A stretch of DNA of 64,000 nucleotides from Paenibacillus lignilyticus (GCF_017942085.1 NZ_JAGKSP010000007.1:186001-250000); one strand, 5' to 3'; positions 27,056-37,050 are shown, counted from the stretch's first letter. A program made the numbers and translations. The notes: generated by a model not told the origin, from the sequence alone.

Positions 27056-30000
27056 ATGCGTAGTAGAAGTAAACTTGCCGTATATGTAATGATCGTGGCA
27101 CTCATCTTTTCCCAATTGGTCATCTTCCCCCACATGGCGAAAGCCGCCGGTGGACCTGACTTGGTTGTAACGGGCATTACATGGACGCCCGCAAACCCTG
27201 TCACAGGCAATGAGATCTCCTTCAGCGCGACGATTAAGAATCAAGGTGCTGATCCGAGCCCGGCAGGCGTTGTCCATGGCGTGTTATTCGCGATAGACGG
27301 AACGTCCGTAAGCTGGAGCGACAATTACACTTCTTCCATTCCGGCGGGTGCATCCGTAACGGTAACGGCTACAGGAGGTCCGAGCGCGAAAGCCTCATGG
27401 ACCGCAACTTCCGGTAGGCATACGGTGAGCGCCTATGTGGATGATGTAAACCGAATTGCGGAATCCAATGAAAGCAACAATACTTGGAGCCAAAGCATAT
27501 CGTTGTCCGGCTCGGGAACGCCTGACCTGGTCGTAACCGATATTACATGGACGCCGGCATCCCCTCAGACAGGCAATGAAGTTACCTTCAGTGCTGTCAT
27601 CAAAAACCAAGGAACTGCAGCGACATCGGCAGGTACCATACACGGCGTGCTGTTTACCGTAGATGGGACCTCCGTGAACTGGAGCGATAATTACACCTCT
27701 TCCTTAGCTGCCGGTGCGTCCGTGACGGTAACGGCAACCGGAGGCCCGAACGCTAAATCTTCGTGGACTGCGGCATCCGGTACGCATACGGTGCGTGCTT
27801 TTATCGATGATGTGAACCGAATTGCGGAATCCAATGAGTCGAACAACACGTTTGACAAAAGTATTACTATGGGTGCGGGAGCCGGAACAGCGGATCTCGT
27901 CGTCACCGATATTGCCTGGTCACCGGCATCCCCTCAGACAGGCAATGAAGTGACCTTCAGCGCGATCATTAAGAACCAAGGAACAGCGGCAACTCCGGCA
28001 GGTACCATTCATGGCGTCGTATTCTCCATTAACGGTACGTCCGTCAATTGGAGCGACAACTACACCTCATCCATACCGGCGGGCAGCTCTGTCACGGTAA
28101 CAGCTACGGGAGGCCCTAACACCAAGGCTACTTGGACGGCTGTGGCCGGCACGCAGACCGTAAGAGCTTTTGTGGATGATATTAATCGGATTACGGAATC
28201 AAATGATAATAATAACACGCTCGATGAAAGCATCTTAGTGAGCGTACCAAGCAAGCCTGACCTCGTCGTAACAGATGTTACATGGTCGCCTGCGGCACCT
28301 GCGGCAGGGAATGCCGTTACCTTCAGTGCAGTAGTGAAGAATCAGGGAACGGCTGCTACGGCTGCCGGGACGGCGAGCAACGTATCCTTTTATGTAAACG
28401 GTACCAAAGTAAGCTCCGTCATCAACTACACCACATCCATCGCAGCGGGCGCTTCCGTAACGCTCACGCAGAATTCCGGATCATGGACAGCCGTCAACGG
28501 CATTCATACGGTAAACGCTGTTGTAGACGAGACATCGCTGATCAGTGAGTTAGATGAGAACAACAACAGCTACAGCAAAAGTCTCACCATCGGAGTCGTC
28601 CAGAACTATGGCGCAACCGTACCTTATGACAGCTATGAAGCAGAGGACTTAACAATCGTCGGCGGATCCGTAACCGGTCCAAGCACGACATGGACGACTG
28701 CGGAATCGGAAGCATCAGGCAGAAAAGCAGTACGCCTGGCACAAGGCCAATCCGTTGAATTAACGCTGAGCAACCCTGCACAGGGAATAGTAGTCCGTTA
28801 CTCCATGCCGGATAGCGCAACGGGTGCAGATATTTCCCAAAATATCAGCCTCTATGCGGGCACTGTCCATGCAGCGGATATTTCGTTGACCAACCGATAC
28901 GCCCACCAATATGGACAATATGGCTCTGACGGCGCGGAGATGCAATGGTCGAATACGCCGGGCATCAATCACCATCGCTATTTTGACGAAAGCCGTGTCC
29001 TTCTAGGTCAGCAATATGCGGCAGGTACGAAGATCAAGCTCCAGTGGGATGCCAATGATTCCAATCCTTCGGGAAACAGCTATGTACTGATCGATTTCAT
29101 CGAAACAGAAGCCGTTCCTGCGGCGATTGCCAAGCCATCGGATTATGTGTCGATCACGAACTATGGGGCAACGGCCAATGACGGCGTAGATGACACGGTA
29201 GCTATGACCTCGGCTATTGCGGCAGTGAATGGCACATCCATTAAAGGCGTATGGATCCCTGAGGGCACCTTCGACTTCAAAACCGGAACAAGAGGCACGA
29301 CTAAAATCAAACTGCCGAGCGGAGTGTCCGTTAAGGGGGCAGGTATGTGGCGCTCGACGCTGCAGGGCGCTTATGCCGGCATTCTTTTGCAGGGCGGGAA
29401 TGTAACGCTCTCCGATTTCATGATCAAGGCTGAGGAGACTTATCGCTCGAACGCGACGGGTATTGCCGGCATTGAAGGAAACGCACTCAATTCCACGATT
29501 ATGAATATTTGGATGGAGCACACGAAGGTTGGCCTGTGGTTGAACGAAGGAACGGCGAATGCGCTGGTTTCCAAACTAAGAGTACGGGATACTTGGGCGG
29601 ATGGAATCAACATTAACGGTGGCACGCTGAATACAATTGTGGAGCAAAGCAACTTCCGTAACAATGGTGATGACGGGATGGCCATGTGGTCGAAGTCGTT
29701 GAATGGCGGTACGGGAACGGTAGAGGGCAGCACATTCCGGTATAACACGGTACAGATCCCGAACCTCGCGAACGGCATCGGCATTTACGGAGGCGAAAAT
29801 AATACGGTAAGCAATAATCTCATCCTGGATACGGTCGATAACGGCTCGGGCATCCAGTTCGGCACCAATCATAGCCCTACGGCGTTCACGGGTACGCTTA
29901 CGATTACGAATAACAAGCTTGTGCGGAGCGGCTCGTACCACCATGATTACGGCTACCAAATCGGAGCAATCTGGGGGTATTGGGTCAATAATAACGGTCT

Positions 30001-30268
30001 GGCCCAAGGCTTGACCGTCAATGTGAGCAGCAATGTGATCGACAGCAGCACGTATTCCGGCGTATTTATCGAAGAACCAAGCGGGGGCGCGGTCGTGAAT
30101 TACACGGCGAATACGATCAACAATTCGGGCACTTATGGGGTCTATATAAGAGGCTCCGCGAATGGATCGGCAGCGTTCAACACTAATACGGTCAATGTCG
30201 CTCCGTCCGGGAAGTTCAAGAATGATTCGCCGAGCTTTACGGCAACGGGTTCGGGGAACAATTGGTAA
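27056..30268 (+). CDS. secreted GH87-like glycosidase with four CARDB domains and CBM6-like module
   Basis: The 1070-residue product has a signal peptide (1-31, ending MAKAA). Four CARDB-type beta-sandwich repeats of about 122 residues begin near 34, 156, 279 and 400, each opening with PDLVVT/ADLVVT. A CBM6-like module (about 520-690) precedes a parallel beta-helix (about 695-1070). Putative catalytic residues Asp849, Asp872 and Asp873 (WADGIN...NNGDDG) have the same 23/24 spacing as in the upstream paralogue. There is no SLH or other anchor, so it should be released. The start has AGGAGG seven bases upstream. With the SLH-bound enzyme it probably forms a free/anchored pair acting on the same glucan. 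Confidence 0.85.
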   Translation: MRSRSKLAVYVMIVALIFSQLVIFPHMAKAAGGPDLVVTGITWTPANPVTGNEISFSATIKNQGADPSPAGVVHGVLFAIDGTSVSWSDNYTSSIPAGASVTVTATGGPSAKASWTATSGRHTVSAYVDDVNRIAESNESNNTWSQSISLSGSGTPDLVVTDITWTPASPQTGNEVTFSAVIKNQGTAATSAGTIHGVLFTVDGTSVNWSDNYTSSLAAGASVTVTATGGPNAKSSWTAASGTHTVRAFIDDVNRIAESNESNNTFDKSITMGAGAGTADLVVTDIAWSPASPQTGNEVTFSAIIKNQGTAATPAGTIHGVVFSINGTSVNWSDNYTSSIPAGSSVTVTATGGPNTKATWTAVAGTQTVRAFVDDINRITESNDNNNTLDESILVSVPSKPDLVVTDVTWSPAAPAAGNAVTFSAVVKNQGTAATAAGTASNVSFYVNGTKVSSVINYTTSIAAGASVTLTQNSGSWTAVNGIHTVNAVVDETSLISELDENNNSYSKSLTIGVVQNYGATVPYDSYEAEDLTIVGGSVTGPSTTWTTAESEASGRKAVRLAQGQSVELTLSNPAQGIVVRYSMPDSATGADISQNISLYAGTVHAADISLTNRYAHQYGQYGSDGAEMQWSNTPGINHHRYFDESRVLLGQQYAAGTKIKLQWDANDSNPSGNSYVLIDFIETEAVPAAIAKPSDYVSITNYGATANDGVDDTVAMTSAIAAVNGTSIKGVWIPEGTFDFKTGTRGTTKIKLPSGVSVKGAGMWRSTLQGAYAGILLQGGNVTLSDFMIKAEETYRSNATGIAGIEGNALNSTIMNIWMEHTKVGLWLNEGTANALVSKLRVRDTWADGININGGTLNTIVEQSNFRNNGDDGMAMWSKSLNGGTGTVEGSTFRYNTVQIPNLANGIGIYGGENNTVSNNLILDTVDNGSGIQFGTNHSPTAFTGTLTITNNKLVRSGSYHHDYGYQIGAIWGYWVNNNGLAQGLTVNVSSNVIDSSTYSGVFIEEPSGGAVVNYTANTINNSGTYGVYIRGSANGSAAFNTNTVNVAPSGKFKNDSPSFTATGSGNNW
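27154..28580 (+). repeat. four tandem in-frame CARDB repeats (about 366 bp)
   Basis: Copies start near 27154, 27523, 27889 and 28255. The first three are very similar in DNA as well as protein; the fourth is diverged. This suggests recent duplication or gene conversion within the gene. Confidence 0.85.
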
Positions 30269-30293
30269 GCTTTTTGGTGGATTAGAGTGATGG

Positions 30294-30333
30294 AACAAGC
30301 CGGCGCCTGCAGGGTGCCGGCTTGTTTGCTTTG
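30294..30333 (+). terminator. rho-independent terminator after the CARDB/GH87-like gene
   Basis: AACAAGCCGGC pairs with GCCGGCTTGTT around a 10-base loop, followed by TTGCTTTG. Confidence 0.7.
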
Positions 30334-30462
30334 CTGCGCGGGAAGAGGTTAATGGATAGCAAGGAAAGTCAATAGGATGCAATAGTAACGCTCATGTCGC
30401 GATTGTACAATTAGTAGGAAATGTAAGCTCTAGGAGAAACTTAATCAGAGAGGAAAGATGAG

Positions 30463-33321
30463 ATGAAGAAGCGAATAGGCGCTTTCGCGATGGCCATGAT
30501 GATGCTTGCACCTATGAATTCGTACGCGGCTGATGCTGTGGTTCCCTCGACGGACGGCGTAGTTTACGGTAACAATCTTGTTCCTAACGGTGATTTTGAA
30601 AGCGGTGCCATTGATTGGCCGAACTGGGTCAATATTAATATCGGCAAGGAAGCTCCACATGGGAAAGAGCAGGCTTTGAAAATCCCTGCCGGCTTTGGCA
30701 TCACCGGACTTGATTTCGGTGCGCTTGAACCGAATCGGACCTATCGTTTTGGCGCTTGGTACAAGTTTGTGAATGGGGATGCAGGCGGTAATTTGAAGCT
30801 GACGCTTGGCAAGAGCTTCTCGAAGCAGCTGGATTTTACGGAGAATGATGGGGAGTATCACTATGTCGAAACGATATTTACCGCACCTCCTGAGCTGATG
30901 CCTACCTCGAATTCGAATCTGACGCTTGTGAAGTGGTCAGGCGCGGATTTCTATCTCGATGATGTGGTGCTGGAGAAGGTTTCGAGTGCGGAGGATGTGA
31001 AGAAAGAGGCCATTGCGCCGGCTTTCCTGCATGCTACAGATAATTCGGAAACCGCAGTCGACCTCGTGTGGGAGAAGCCGAAAGGGAATCCGGACGTGAA
31101 GTATACGGTGTATCAGGATGATAAGGCCGTCGGGGATACGGCGAATCCTTCGTTTACGGTGGAGGGGCTTGAGGCCGGAGGCGTCTACAACTTTAAGGTT
31201 GTTGCAGCTAAGGACAACCAGACTTCTTTTGCAACGAATACGCTTAATGTGCATACGGTAACGCCGCTTCCCGCGCTGACGAAGGAGCTGTATCCGGGCC
31301 AAATCGGCGTAGGACTGGAGGGGCTTGGCGGGCGTGGATACGAATTCGCCGATGCGGCCAAAACGTTGCGCCAATGGGTGAAGGCAGACGGCAGCGAAGG
31401 CGTAAAGGTGGATGCCAATGGCTGGCCGACGGAGGATGCGGCGACCGTATTCTTCGACCATCGCCCGGTTGCGGCGTGGTTGAACGATATCGATGATCCA
31501 ACGAAGCAATTTCCGGATATTAGCGGCGTGTATAAGCTGTCGTTCAAAGGGCAAGCGGTGCTTGGCAATATGGATGCCTCGAGTCCGTTCAAGGTAGAGA
31601 ATCAGAAGTATGACAAGAAGTCGAACACGACGACGGCAGATATAGTATTAGCTAAAGGCAGCGGCTTGCTGTATATGACTTTCACGAAGACAAGCGGCGG
31701 CGTTAGCGACGTGAAGCTCATGCGTCCGGGTTATTCTGCAGGCGTTACGTTCACGAAGGAGTTTCTGCAGGCGCTTCAACCGTTTGGCACGCTTCGTTTC
31801 ATGGACTGGCTGAGCACCAACAATAACAATCCGGCTTATCCGGCGGTTACCGAGTGGAAAGATCGCAAGCTGACGACAGACGCTACGCAGCTGCTTCAAG
31901 ATGGGACGCATGGCGTAGCCTGGGAGTATGTCATTGCATTAGCTAACCAAACGGGGAAAGACATTTGGATCAATATTCCGGTTGCGGCAAGCGATGATTA
32001 TGTGAAGTCGCTCGCGTCCCTGCTGAAAGCGAAGCTTAATCCCGGAATTAAGATTTATGTGGAGTATTCCAATGAAGTGTGGAACGATCTGTTCACGCAG
32101 CAGGCGTACAACAAAGCCGCGGCTATTGCCGAAGGGGCGAAAGAGGGATCGGCGCTGAGTCAGTATACGATGCAGTCGTATTTTGACGATCCGAACGATG
32201 GCGATTATACGCCGCAGAAGCGTTCATGGACGCGCCACCGGATTGCGCAGCGGTTGATCGAGATCGGTCAGCAGTTCCAGACCGTCTTCGGCGAAGATGC
32301 GCTGAATACGCGCGTTAGACCGGTGCTCAGCTGGTTTGCAATCATTCCGGATCAGTACGAGGATATGCTGAACTGGGTTAGCAAAACGTACGGTGCTCCG
32401 AAGAACTATTTCTATGCGATTGCCAGCGCGCCGTACTTTAATTCGAGCGCGGCAAGCGATGCGGCATCGACAACGGAAGTACTGACGGCGATGCAGGAAG
32501 ACAGCAAACGGTTCAGCAGCCCGGATGAAACGAAGCAGGAACTGATTGGTTTGGCAGATCAATATGGCCTTAAGTCGTACACCTATGAAGGCGGTCCGGA
32601 CTCCGGCGGCGGCAGTACGATCAACGTGGAGAATCGCATTGCCGCGCATCGTTCGGAGCGTATGGGCGATCTCGTCAAATACGACGTCGGCAACAACTTC
32701 CTGGATCAGAACGGCGACATGTTCATGTACTTCACATTGACGAGCGGTTACAACCGTTACGGCATGTGGGGGGCATCTGAGGATATCCTCGACAATCTGG
32801 ACACGCCAAAATACGAAGCGCTGACTTCATTGCTTGGTACCGATGTGCAGCCGTTCAAAGACGTGGCGAAATCGCATTTCGCTTCGGAAGCTATCAAATC
32901 GTTGTACGCCGCCCACATCGTGACAGGCGAGAATGGAAGCTTCCTGCCGAAGCGGCTGCTCACGGGCGGCGAGCTCGAAGGGATGCTGAATCGCGTAGGG
33001 ACGTACGTGCAATCGCGTTCGGTCGCAGCGCTTGCCGATTATAAGGCAGCGGATTTAGGCGATGGCGCCGTTACCCGCGAGCAGCTGGCCGTGCAGCTGG
33101 TGCAGGTCTATGAGGCTGGCACGGGCCGGAAGGTGAAGCACCCTGAAGCGGTGGCGCTGAAGGATGCGAAGCAAGTGACGGCCAAAGCGCTGCCTGCGGT
33201 GGAGGCCGCAATCGCAACGGGCCTCTTGTCGGCAGACGGCGGCAAGTTCAAGCCGCAGGCGAAGGTCACCCGCGCGGAAGCTGCAGTCGCGCTCGCGAGA
33301 TTGCTCGAGTACGTGCGTTAA
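30463..33321 (+). CDS. secreted clan GH-A-like glycosidase of unrecognised family with CBM4/9-like, Fn3-like and degenerate SLH domains
   Basis: The 952-residue product has a signal peptide (1-23). A CBM4/9-like beta-sandwich (about 35-170, opening NLVPNGDFESG) is followed by an Fn3-like domain (about 180-268). The core, about 270-795, looks like a (beta/alpha)8 hydrolase: IYVEYSNEVWND gives a candidate acid/base Glu538 and YTYEGG a candidate nucleophile Glu709. The last 150 residues are three SLH-like units lacking several consensus residues, so wall attachment is doubtful. It follows AGAGGAAAG. A terminator precedes and follows it, so it is probably its own transcript. The substrate is unknown; the neighbours suggest alpha- or mixed glucan. 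Confidence 0.75.
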   Translation: MKKRIGAFAMAMMMLAPMNSYAADAVVPSTDGVVYGNNLVPNGDFESGAIDWPNWVNINIGKEAPHGKEQALKIPAGFGITGLDFGALEPNRTYRFGAWYKFVNGDAGGNLKLTLGKSFSKQLDFTENDGEYHYVETIFTAPPELMPTSNSNLTLVKWSGADFYLDDVVLEKVSSAEDVKKEAIAPAFLHATDNSETAVDLVWEKPKGNPDVKYTVYQDDKAVGDTANPSFTVEGLEAGGVYNFKVVAAKDNQTSFATNTLNVHTVTPLPALTKELYPGQIGVGLEGLGGRGYEFADAAKTLRQWVKADGSEGVKVDANGWPTEDAATVFFDHRPVAAWLNDIDDPTKQFPDISGVYKLSFKGQAVLGNMDASSPFKVENQKYDKKSNTTTADIVLAKGSGLLYMTFTKTSGGVSDVKLMRPGYSAGVTFTKEFLQALQPFGTLRFMDWLSTNNNNPAYPAVTEWKDRKLTTDATQLLQDGTHGVAWEYVIALANQTGKDIWINIPVAASDDYVKSLASLLKAKLNPGIKIYVEYSNEVWNDLFTQQAYNKAAAIAEGAKEGSALSQYTMQSYFDDPNDGDYTPQKRSWTRHRIAQRLIEIGQQFQTVFGEDALNTRVRPVLSWFAIIPDQYEDMLNWVSKTYGAPKNYFYAIASAPYFNSSAASDAASTTEVLTAMQEDSKRFSSPDETKQELIGLADQYGLKSYTYEGGPDSGGGSTINVENRIAAHRSERMGDLVKYDVGNNFLDQNGDMFMYFTLTSGYNRYGMWGASEDILDNLDTPKYEALTSLLGTDVQPFKDVAKSHFASEAIKSLYAAHIVTGENGSFLPKRLLTGGELEGMLNRVGTYVQSRSVAALADYKAADLGDGAVTREQLAVQLVQVYEAGTGRKVKHPEAVALKDAKQVTAKALPAVEAAIATGLLSADGGKFKPQAKVTRAEAAVALARLLEYVR

Positions 33322-33398
33322 GGCGAGGAAGCTTGGGGTGTAGGAGTTTGACGGAACGGAACGCCTGGCATGGGCATGGAATGCCATGACGAAATGGG

Positions 33399-33439
33399 AC
33401 GGGCAAGTTAACCGGTTACGGTTGGCTTGCCCGTTTTTC
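33399..33439 (+). terminator. rho-independent terminator after the 952-residue glycosidase
   Basis: ACGGGCAAG pairs with CTTGCCCGT, with an inner AACCG/CGGTT stem, followed by TTTTC. Confidence 0.85.
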
Positions 33440-33620
33440 TGTGTTGTAGGCGGTGCCTGATATTGCACTTTCGCTTCGCAGTCTCTGCTCCTGCCGCGCG
33501 TGAGTACCGTACCCCGTACCCCGAATCCGAACCCGAACCCCCACCCCCGAGCGCCGAAGTTCGCTATTACTTCCAACTAACTGGATTGTTTCAGTAGCTT
33601 CGACCACTTGGCTGGTGCTT

Positions 33621-33963
33621 TAAGCGGCTATTCCGCTAATGGAGTGTATTTTGGCGGGGGTTGTTTACTGTTAGCGGATATACCGCTTACAGAGACGGGC
33701 ATGGGGGATTGAGGTTAGTTTGAGAGCTGAGAGTAGGTTTTTCCGACTCTCAGAAGCGAAATGGCAGAGTTTAGCAGCTGAGAGTCGGGTTTTGCGATTC
33801 TCGGGAGCTGATGCGGGTGGGATTAGGTTAGTTTGAGAGCTGAGAGTAGGGATTTCCGACTCTCAGAAGCGAAATAGCAGAGTTTAGCAGCTGAGAGTCG
33901 GGTTTTGCGATCCTCGGGAGCTGATGCGGATGGGTTAGGTTAGTTTGAGAGCTGAGGGACCGG
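33621..33963. repeat. mixed palindrome array: two family 2 copies then family 1 copies
   Basis: Two family 2 palindromes are centred at 33630 and 33680. Family 1 hairpins then follow at about 33740, 33791, 33853 and 33904, with a degenerate one near 33965. Spacings are 50, 60, 51, 62, 51 and 61 bp. A 113-bp unit is duplicated from 33712. Within the 800-bp gene-free stretch 33322-34119 there is also a C-rich run at about 33509-33552 built from CCCGAA-like words. No gene is seen. Confidence 0.85.
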
Positions 33964-34119
33964 CATGGCGACGTTCAGCAGCCGTCATAAGTAAATGAAA
34001 AGCAACGGATGTCAATATTGACGCATAGTACCGCGGCGGGGCAGTTGCTACAATCAAGACAAAGGCTAATTTTGTCGCATACGGCTGAAGTTCAGGGATG
34101 GAAGGGATGAGAGGCTACA

Positions 34120-35034
34120 ATGGTTTTCGATGATGGAAGCAGTCCGAATTGGTCGAGCGGGGGAGGGGCACGCCGGCCGTTAACATGGGGATATGCGCTC
34201 GTGTGGTACCACGGTTTTATTCGGCAGGGCGACGATTCGGTGTTGGGCAAACTGGATTTTCTGAAGCGGCATGGGCTTGTCACCACCGGCATAGACTTGA
34301 GAGAAATGGCAGCTATGGACGAGGCACGCCGCGATCACATAGGTGAAGAGTTGACGAAACATGGGCTGCAGCTGACGCCGCACATCGGCTTTAACTACTT
34401 AAACGCCGGCAAAGACGAGCGAGAACGGGAGACGGAGCGCATCGCGGAGCAACTGCGATTATGCCTGCCGCTTATGCGAGGCCAGATTGTAACGACGGGG
34501 ATGCGAGCCGGTCATCGGTTTGACCGCGTGATGCCGCTCGAAGACAAGCTGGCTCGGATATCGGAAGCGATGGCGCCGATTGCGGCCATTTGTTCGGAGC
34601 TCGGGGCTCCGCTAAGCGTGGAAAATCACGGCGACTACTACATCGCGGACTTGGTGCAGCTGTGCCAAGCGACCAAGCAGCTTTACATTTACTTGGATAC
34701 CGGAAACACCTATCTAATCGGGGAACGACCGCTTCCTGCTTTTGAGCTGGCAGCGCCGTACACGATTGGCACGCACTTTAAAGATCACATCGTAGGTCCG
34801 CGTCCGGACGTCTATCCGCTTCAATTCGAAGTGAAAGGCGCAGCGCTTGGTGACGGCGATGTACCGCTGCGCGAATGCTATGAGCTCCTAATGAAGCATG
34901 CACCGCTGAAGGATAAGCTGGTCATGGAAATCGAGATGATCAGCCCAACGGATATGGATCCCCAGCTGTGTCTGGAGCGCTCCCTTCGATTCATCCAATC
35001 GCTGGAACCTATTGCCAAAGGAGACATTATATAA
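34120..35034 (+). CDS. sugar phosphate isomerase/epimerase-family TIM-barrel protein (first of operon)
   Basis: The 304-residue product has the xylose-isomerase-like TIM-barrel fold: metal-site regions VENHG (about residues 167-171), YLDTGN and GTHFKDH, and a late VMEIEM strand with a Glu. Such enzymes isomerise or epimerise sugars, inositol derivatives or keto-acids using a divalent metal. The start follows GATGAGAGG. Its stop overlaps the next gene (TAATG), so translation of the oxidoreductase is probably coupled. No signal peptide; cytoplasmic. Substrate unknown. Confidence 0.85.
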   Translation: MVFDDGSSPNWSSGGGARRPLTWGYALVWYHGFIRQGDDSVLGKLDFLKRHGLVTTGIDLREMAAMDEARRDHIGEELTKHGLQLTPHIGFNYLNAGKDERERETERIAEQLRLCLPLMRGQIVTTGMRAGHRFDRVMPLEDKLARISEAMAPIAAICSELGAPLSVENHGDYYIADLVQLCQATKQLYIYLDTGNTYLIGERPLPAFELAAPYTIGTHFKDHIVGPRPDVYPLQFEVKGAALGDGDVPLRECYELLMKHAPLKDKLVMEIEMISPTDMDPQLCLERSLRFIQSLEPIAKGDII

Positions 35035-36110
35035 TGAGTGAAGCTAGATTACGCGCAGTCATTATCGGCTGCCGAATGGGATTAAACCATGCGAAGGCGA
35101 TTGCCTCGCTGCCCGAGTTTGAGCTTGTTGGCTTATGCGATCTGAACGCGGATACGGCTCGTGACGCTGCTATCCAATCAGGCGGCTCCGCTGCGATTTA
35201 TACCGACTTCGCCCAGATGCTGCAAGAAGTAGAGCCCGATGTTGCAATCATTGCAACACCGACAGGCTCTCACGCGCGTCTTACCATCATGGCTGCGGAA
35301 GCGGGAGTGAAAGCCGTCTATTGCGAGAAGCCGATGGCCGTAAACATGGGGGATGCTCGCAAAATGATGGAAGTATGCGAAGCTGCCAATACCTTGCTCA
35401 TTATCGGTCACCAACGCCGCATGTCCGCGCCATTCATGACGATGCGCAGATTAATTCAAGAAGGTGCAATCGGCAAGCCTCGCCTGCTGCGTGCCACTTG
35501 TGCGGGTGATTTCTTAAGCGATGGCACCCATAGCGTAGATATCCTGCTCAGTCTTACGGGCGATGAGAAAGTAAAATGGGTGCTTGCCGCCATGTTCAGA
35601 CAAGACGTAGAGCCGGGCTTGCCGGATCAATACGATTATGCGATCTTTACCGGCCGCAGGTACGGGCATGCGGTAGAAAGCGGCATGATGGTGACGCTCG
35701 AATTCGAAAGCGGTCTCCGCGCGGAATTTCTGACAGGCGATGCGAGACTGCCGGGCAGCGGCTACCAAGACATCGAGGCGATCGGCGATCAAGGCCGCCT
35801 ATGGCGTGCCGGCGATAGCGCGAACCCGCAGTTGCAAATTCATGATGCACAGGCCGGAGGCTTCCGCGCTGCCGAGCTGGATGCGCCTGACAGCTTCAAC
35901 GATGGACTGCCGGGCGTGTTCCGTCAGTTGGCGATTTCGATGCATACCGGTGCTCATCATCCGCTTGCAGCATCCATTGCAATCGATGTGATGGAAGTCG
36001 TCATGGCTGCATACGAATCGGCAAGACTTGGACGCAGAATCGACCTGCCGCTTCAGCAAGACCGATTCCCGCTGGACATGATGCTGGAAGGCGCGGTGAC
36101 GGCACCATGA
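35034..36110 (+). CDS. Gfo/Idh/MocA-family oxidoreductase (second of operon)
   Basis: The start at ATG 35034 shares one base with the previous stop and has AAAGGAGA 10 bases upstream; a longer frame from 34968 is inside the preceding gene. The 358-residue product has a slightly altered Rossmann loop, IIGCRMGLNH, and the signature YCEKPMAVN near residue 105. The C-domain has DGTHSVDILL with the usual Asp/His. It is likely an NAD(P)-dependent dehydrogenase for the same sugar as its isomerase neighbours. Confidence 0.9.
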   Translation: MSEARLRAVIIGCRMGLNHAKAIASLPEFELVGLCDLNADTARDAAIQSGGSAAIYTDFAQMLQEVEPDVAIIATPTGSHARLTIMAAEAGVKAVYCEKPMAVNMGDARKMMEVCEAANTLLIIGHQRRMSAPFMTMRRLIQEGAIGKPRLLRATCAGDFLSDGTHSVDILLSLTGDEKVKWVLAAMFRQDVEPGLPDQYDYAIFTGRRYGHAVESGMMVTLEFESGLRAEFLTGDARLPGSGYQDIEAIGDQGRLWRAGDSANPQLQIHDAQAGGFRAAELDAPDSFNDGLPGVFRQLAISMHTGAHHPLAASIAIDVMEVVMAAYESARLGRRIDLPLQQDRFPLDMMLEGAVTAP

Positions 36111-36931
36111 GCATAATTGCTTGTTCCACCTCCGTTCGCTGCGGCTCTACCTTTGAAGAAGCATTAGCGTCCATCTCATCGGCAGGCTTCCGCTACGTGG
36201 ATATTCTCACCATCGACGGCTGGGTTCACGTCCATACGAGCAAGCTTGCAACCGAACAAGATCTGGCTGAACAAATCAACCGATCCAAGCAGCTGTTGGC
36301 CCAATATAGCTTACAGCCTGTGGCCACGAACAGCGGGGTATCTCCACAGCTTCATGACCGTTCGCCCGAAGCCGTATCCCGCAGAAAGGCGGAAACGGCC
36401 GGACTAATGCAGTGGATGAAGGCACTCCAAATCAATGTCGCAGCGATTCAGCCGCGGCAGCCCGATCGTTCCCGTCCTTGGGAAGAGGTGCTGGACGATT
36501 GCATCGCATCGCTCCAAGAGCAGCTGGAAATCGCACATGCGGCAGGCATCCGGATGGCGCTGGAGTTTCACGCGAACAGTCCGTTTGAGACGATGGAGCA
36601 ATGCTTGCGATTCATGGAGCGCATGCCGGACATGCCGATCGTCTACGATCCGACCCATTTTGTGATGCAGGGGGTCCCGCTCGAAGAGACGTTCGTATTC
36701 CTGGAACGGGCAGCCCACGTCCATCTGCGGGATGCGGCAAAGGATCAGATGCAGGTTCGTTACGGTACAGGTGCGGTCGATTTCCACCGGGTTCTCGAAG
36801 AACTGAAGCAGCGCGGTTATCAAGGCGGCTTCTCCATCGAATACTTGCAGACGGATCAATTCGACGTGATGGAGGATGCCGTTCAGCTTTACGAGCGCAT
36901 CATAGAAGCTTTTCCGGCGGTAACGATTTAG
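36107..36931 (+). CDS. sugar phosphate isomerase/epimerase-family protein (third of operon)
   Basis: The ATG overlaps the previous stop by four bases (ATGA). The 274-residue TIM-barrel product shows metal-site stretches ALEFHANS, IVYDPTHF, HVHLRDA and FSIEYLQ. It is only distantly like the first isomerase of the operon, so the two probably catalyse different steps before and after the oxidation/reduction. This isomerase-dehydrogenase-isomerase order resembles inositol- or keto-sugar-catabolic operons, but no specific pathway can be assigned. Confidence 0.87.
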   Translation: MSIIACSTSVRCGSTFEEALASISSAGFRYVDILTIDGWVHVHTSKLATEQDLAEQINRSKQLLAQYSLQPVATNSGVSPQLHDRSPEAVSRRKAETAGLMQWMKALQINVAAIQPRQPDRSRPWEEVLDDCIASLQEQLEIAHAAGIRMALEFHANSPFETMEQCLRFMERMPDMPIVYDPTHFVMQGVPLEETFVFLERAAHVHLRDAAKDQMQVRYGTGAVDFHRVLEELKQRGYQGGFSIEYLQTDQFDVMEDAVQLYERIIEAFPAVTI

Positions 36932-37050
36932 CAGCAGCCGGGCCAAACCCATGGACAATGTTCGTGGGTTTTCGTCGTGCAAAGGATATTTCATGCTGCA
37001 AACGAATGTATGAGGATAGAATGGGAATAGTTGATGGAGGCGTAATAATA

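Noticed and set aside
33509..33552. C-rich CCCGAA-word stretch as a possible functional repeat
   Set aside because: Short, imperfect and single; no basis for calling more than a low-complexity tract.
36601..37050. Upstream extension of the serine-hydrolase remnant
   Set aside because: It overlaps the isomerase gene in another frame and has no resemblance to the hydrolase fold.
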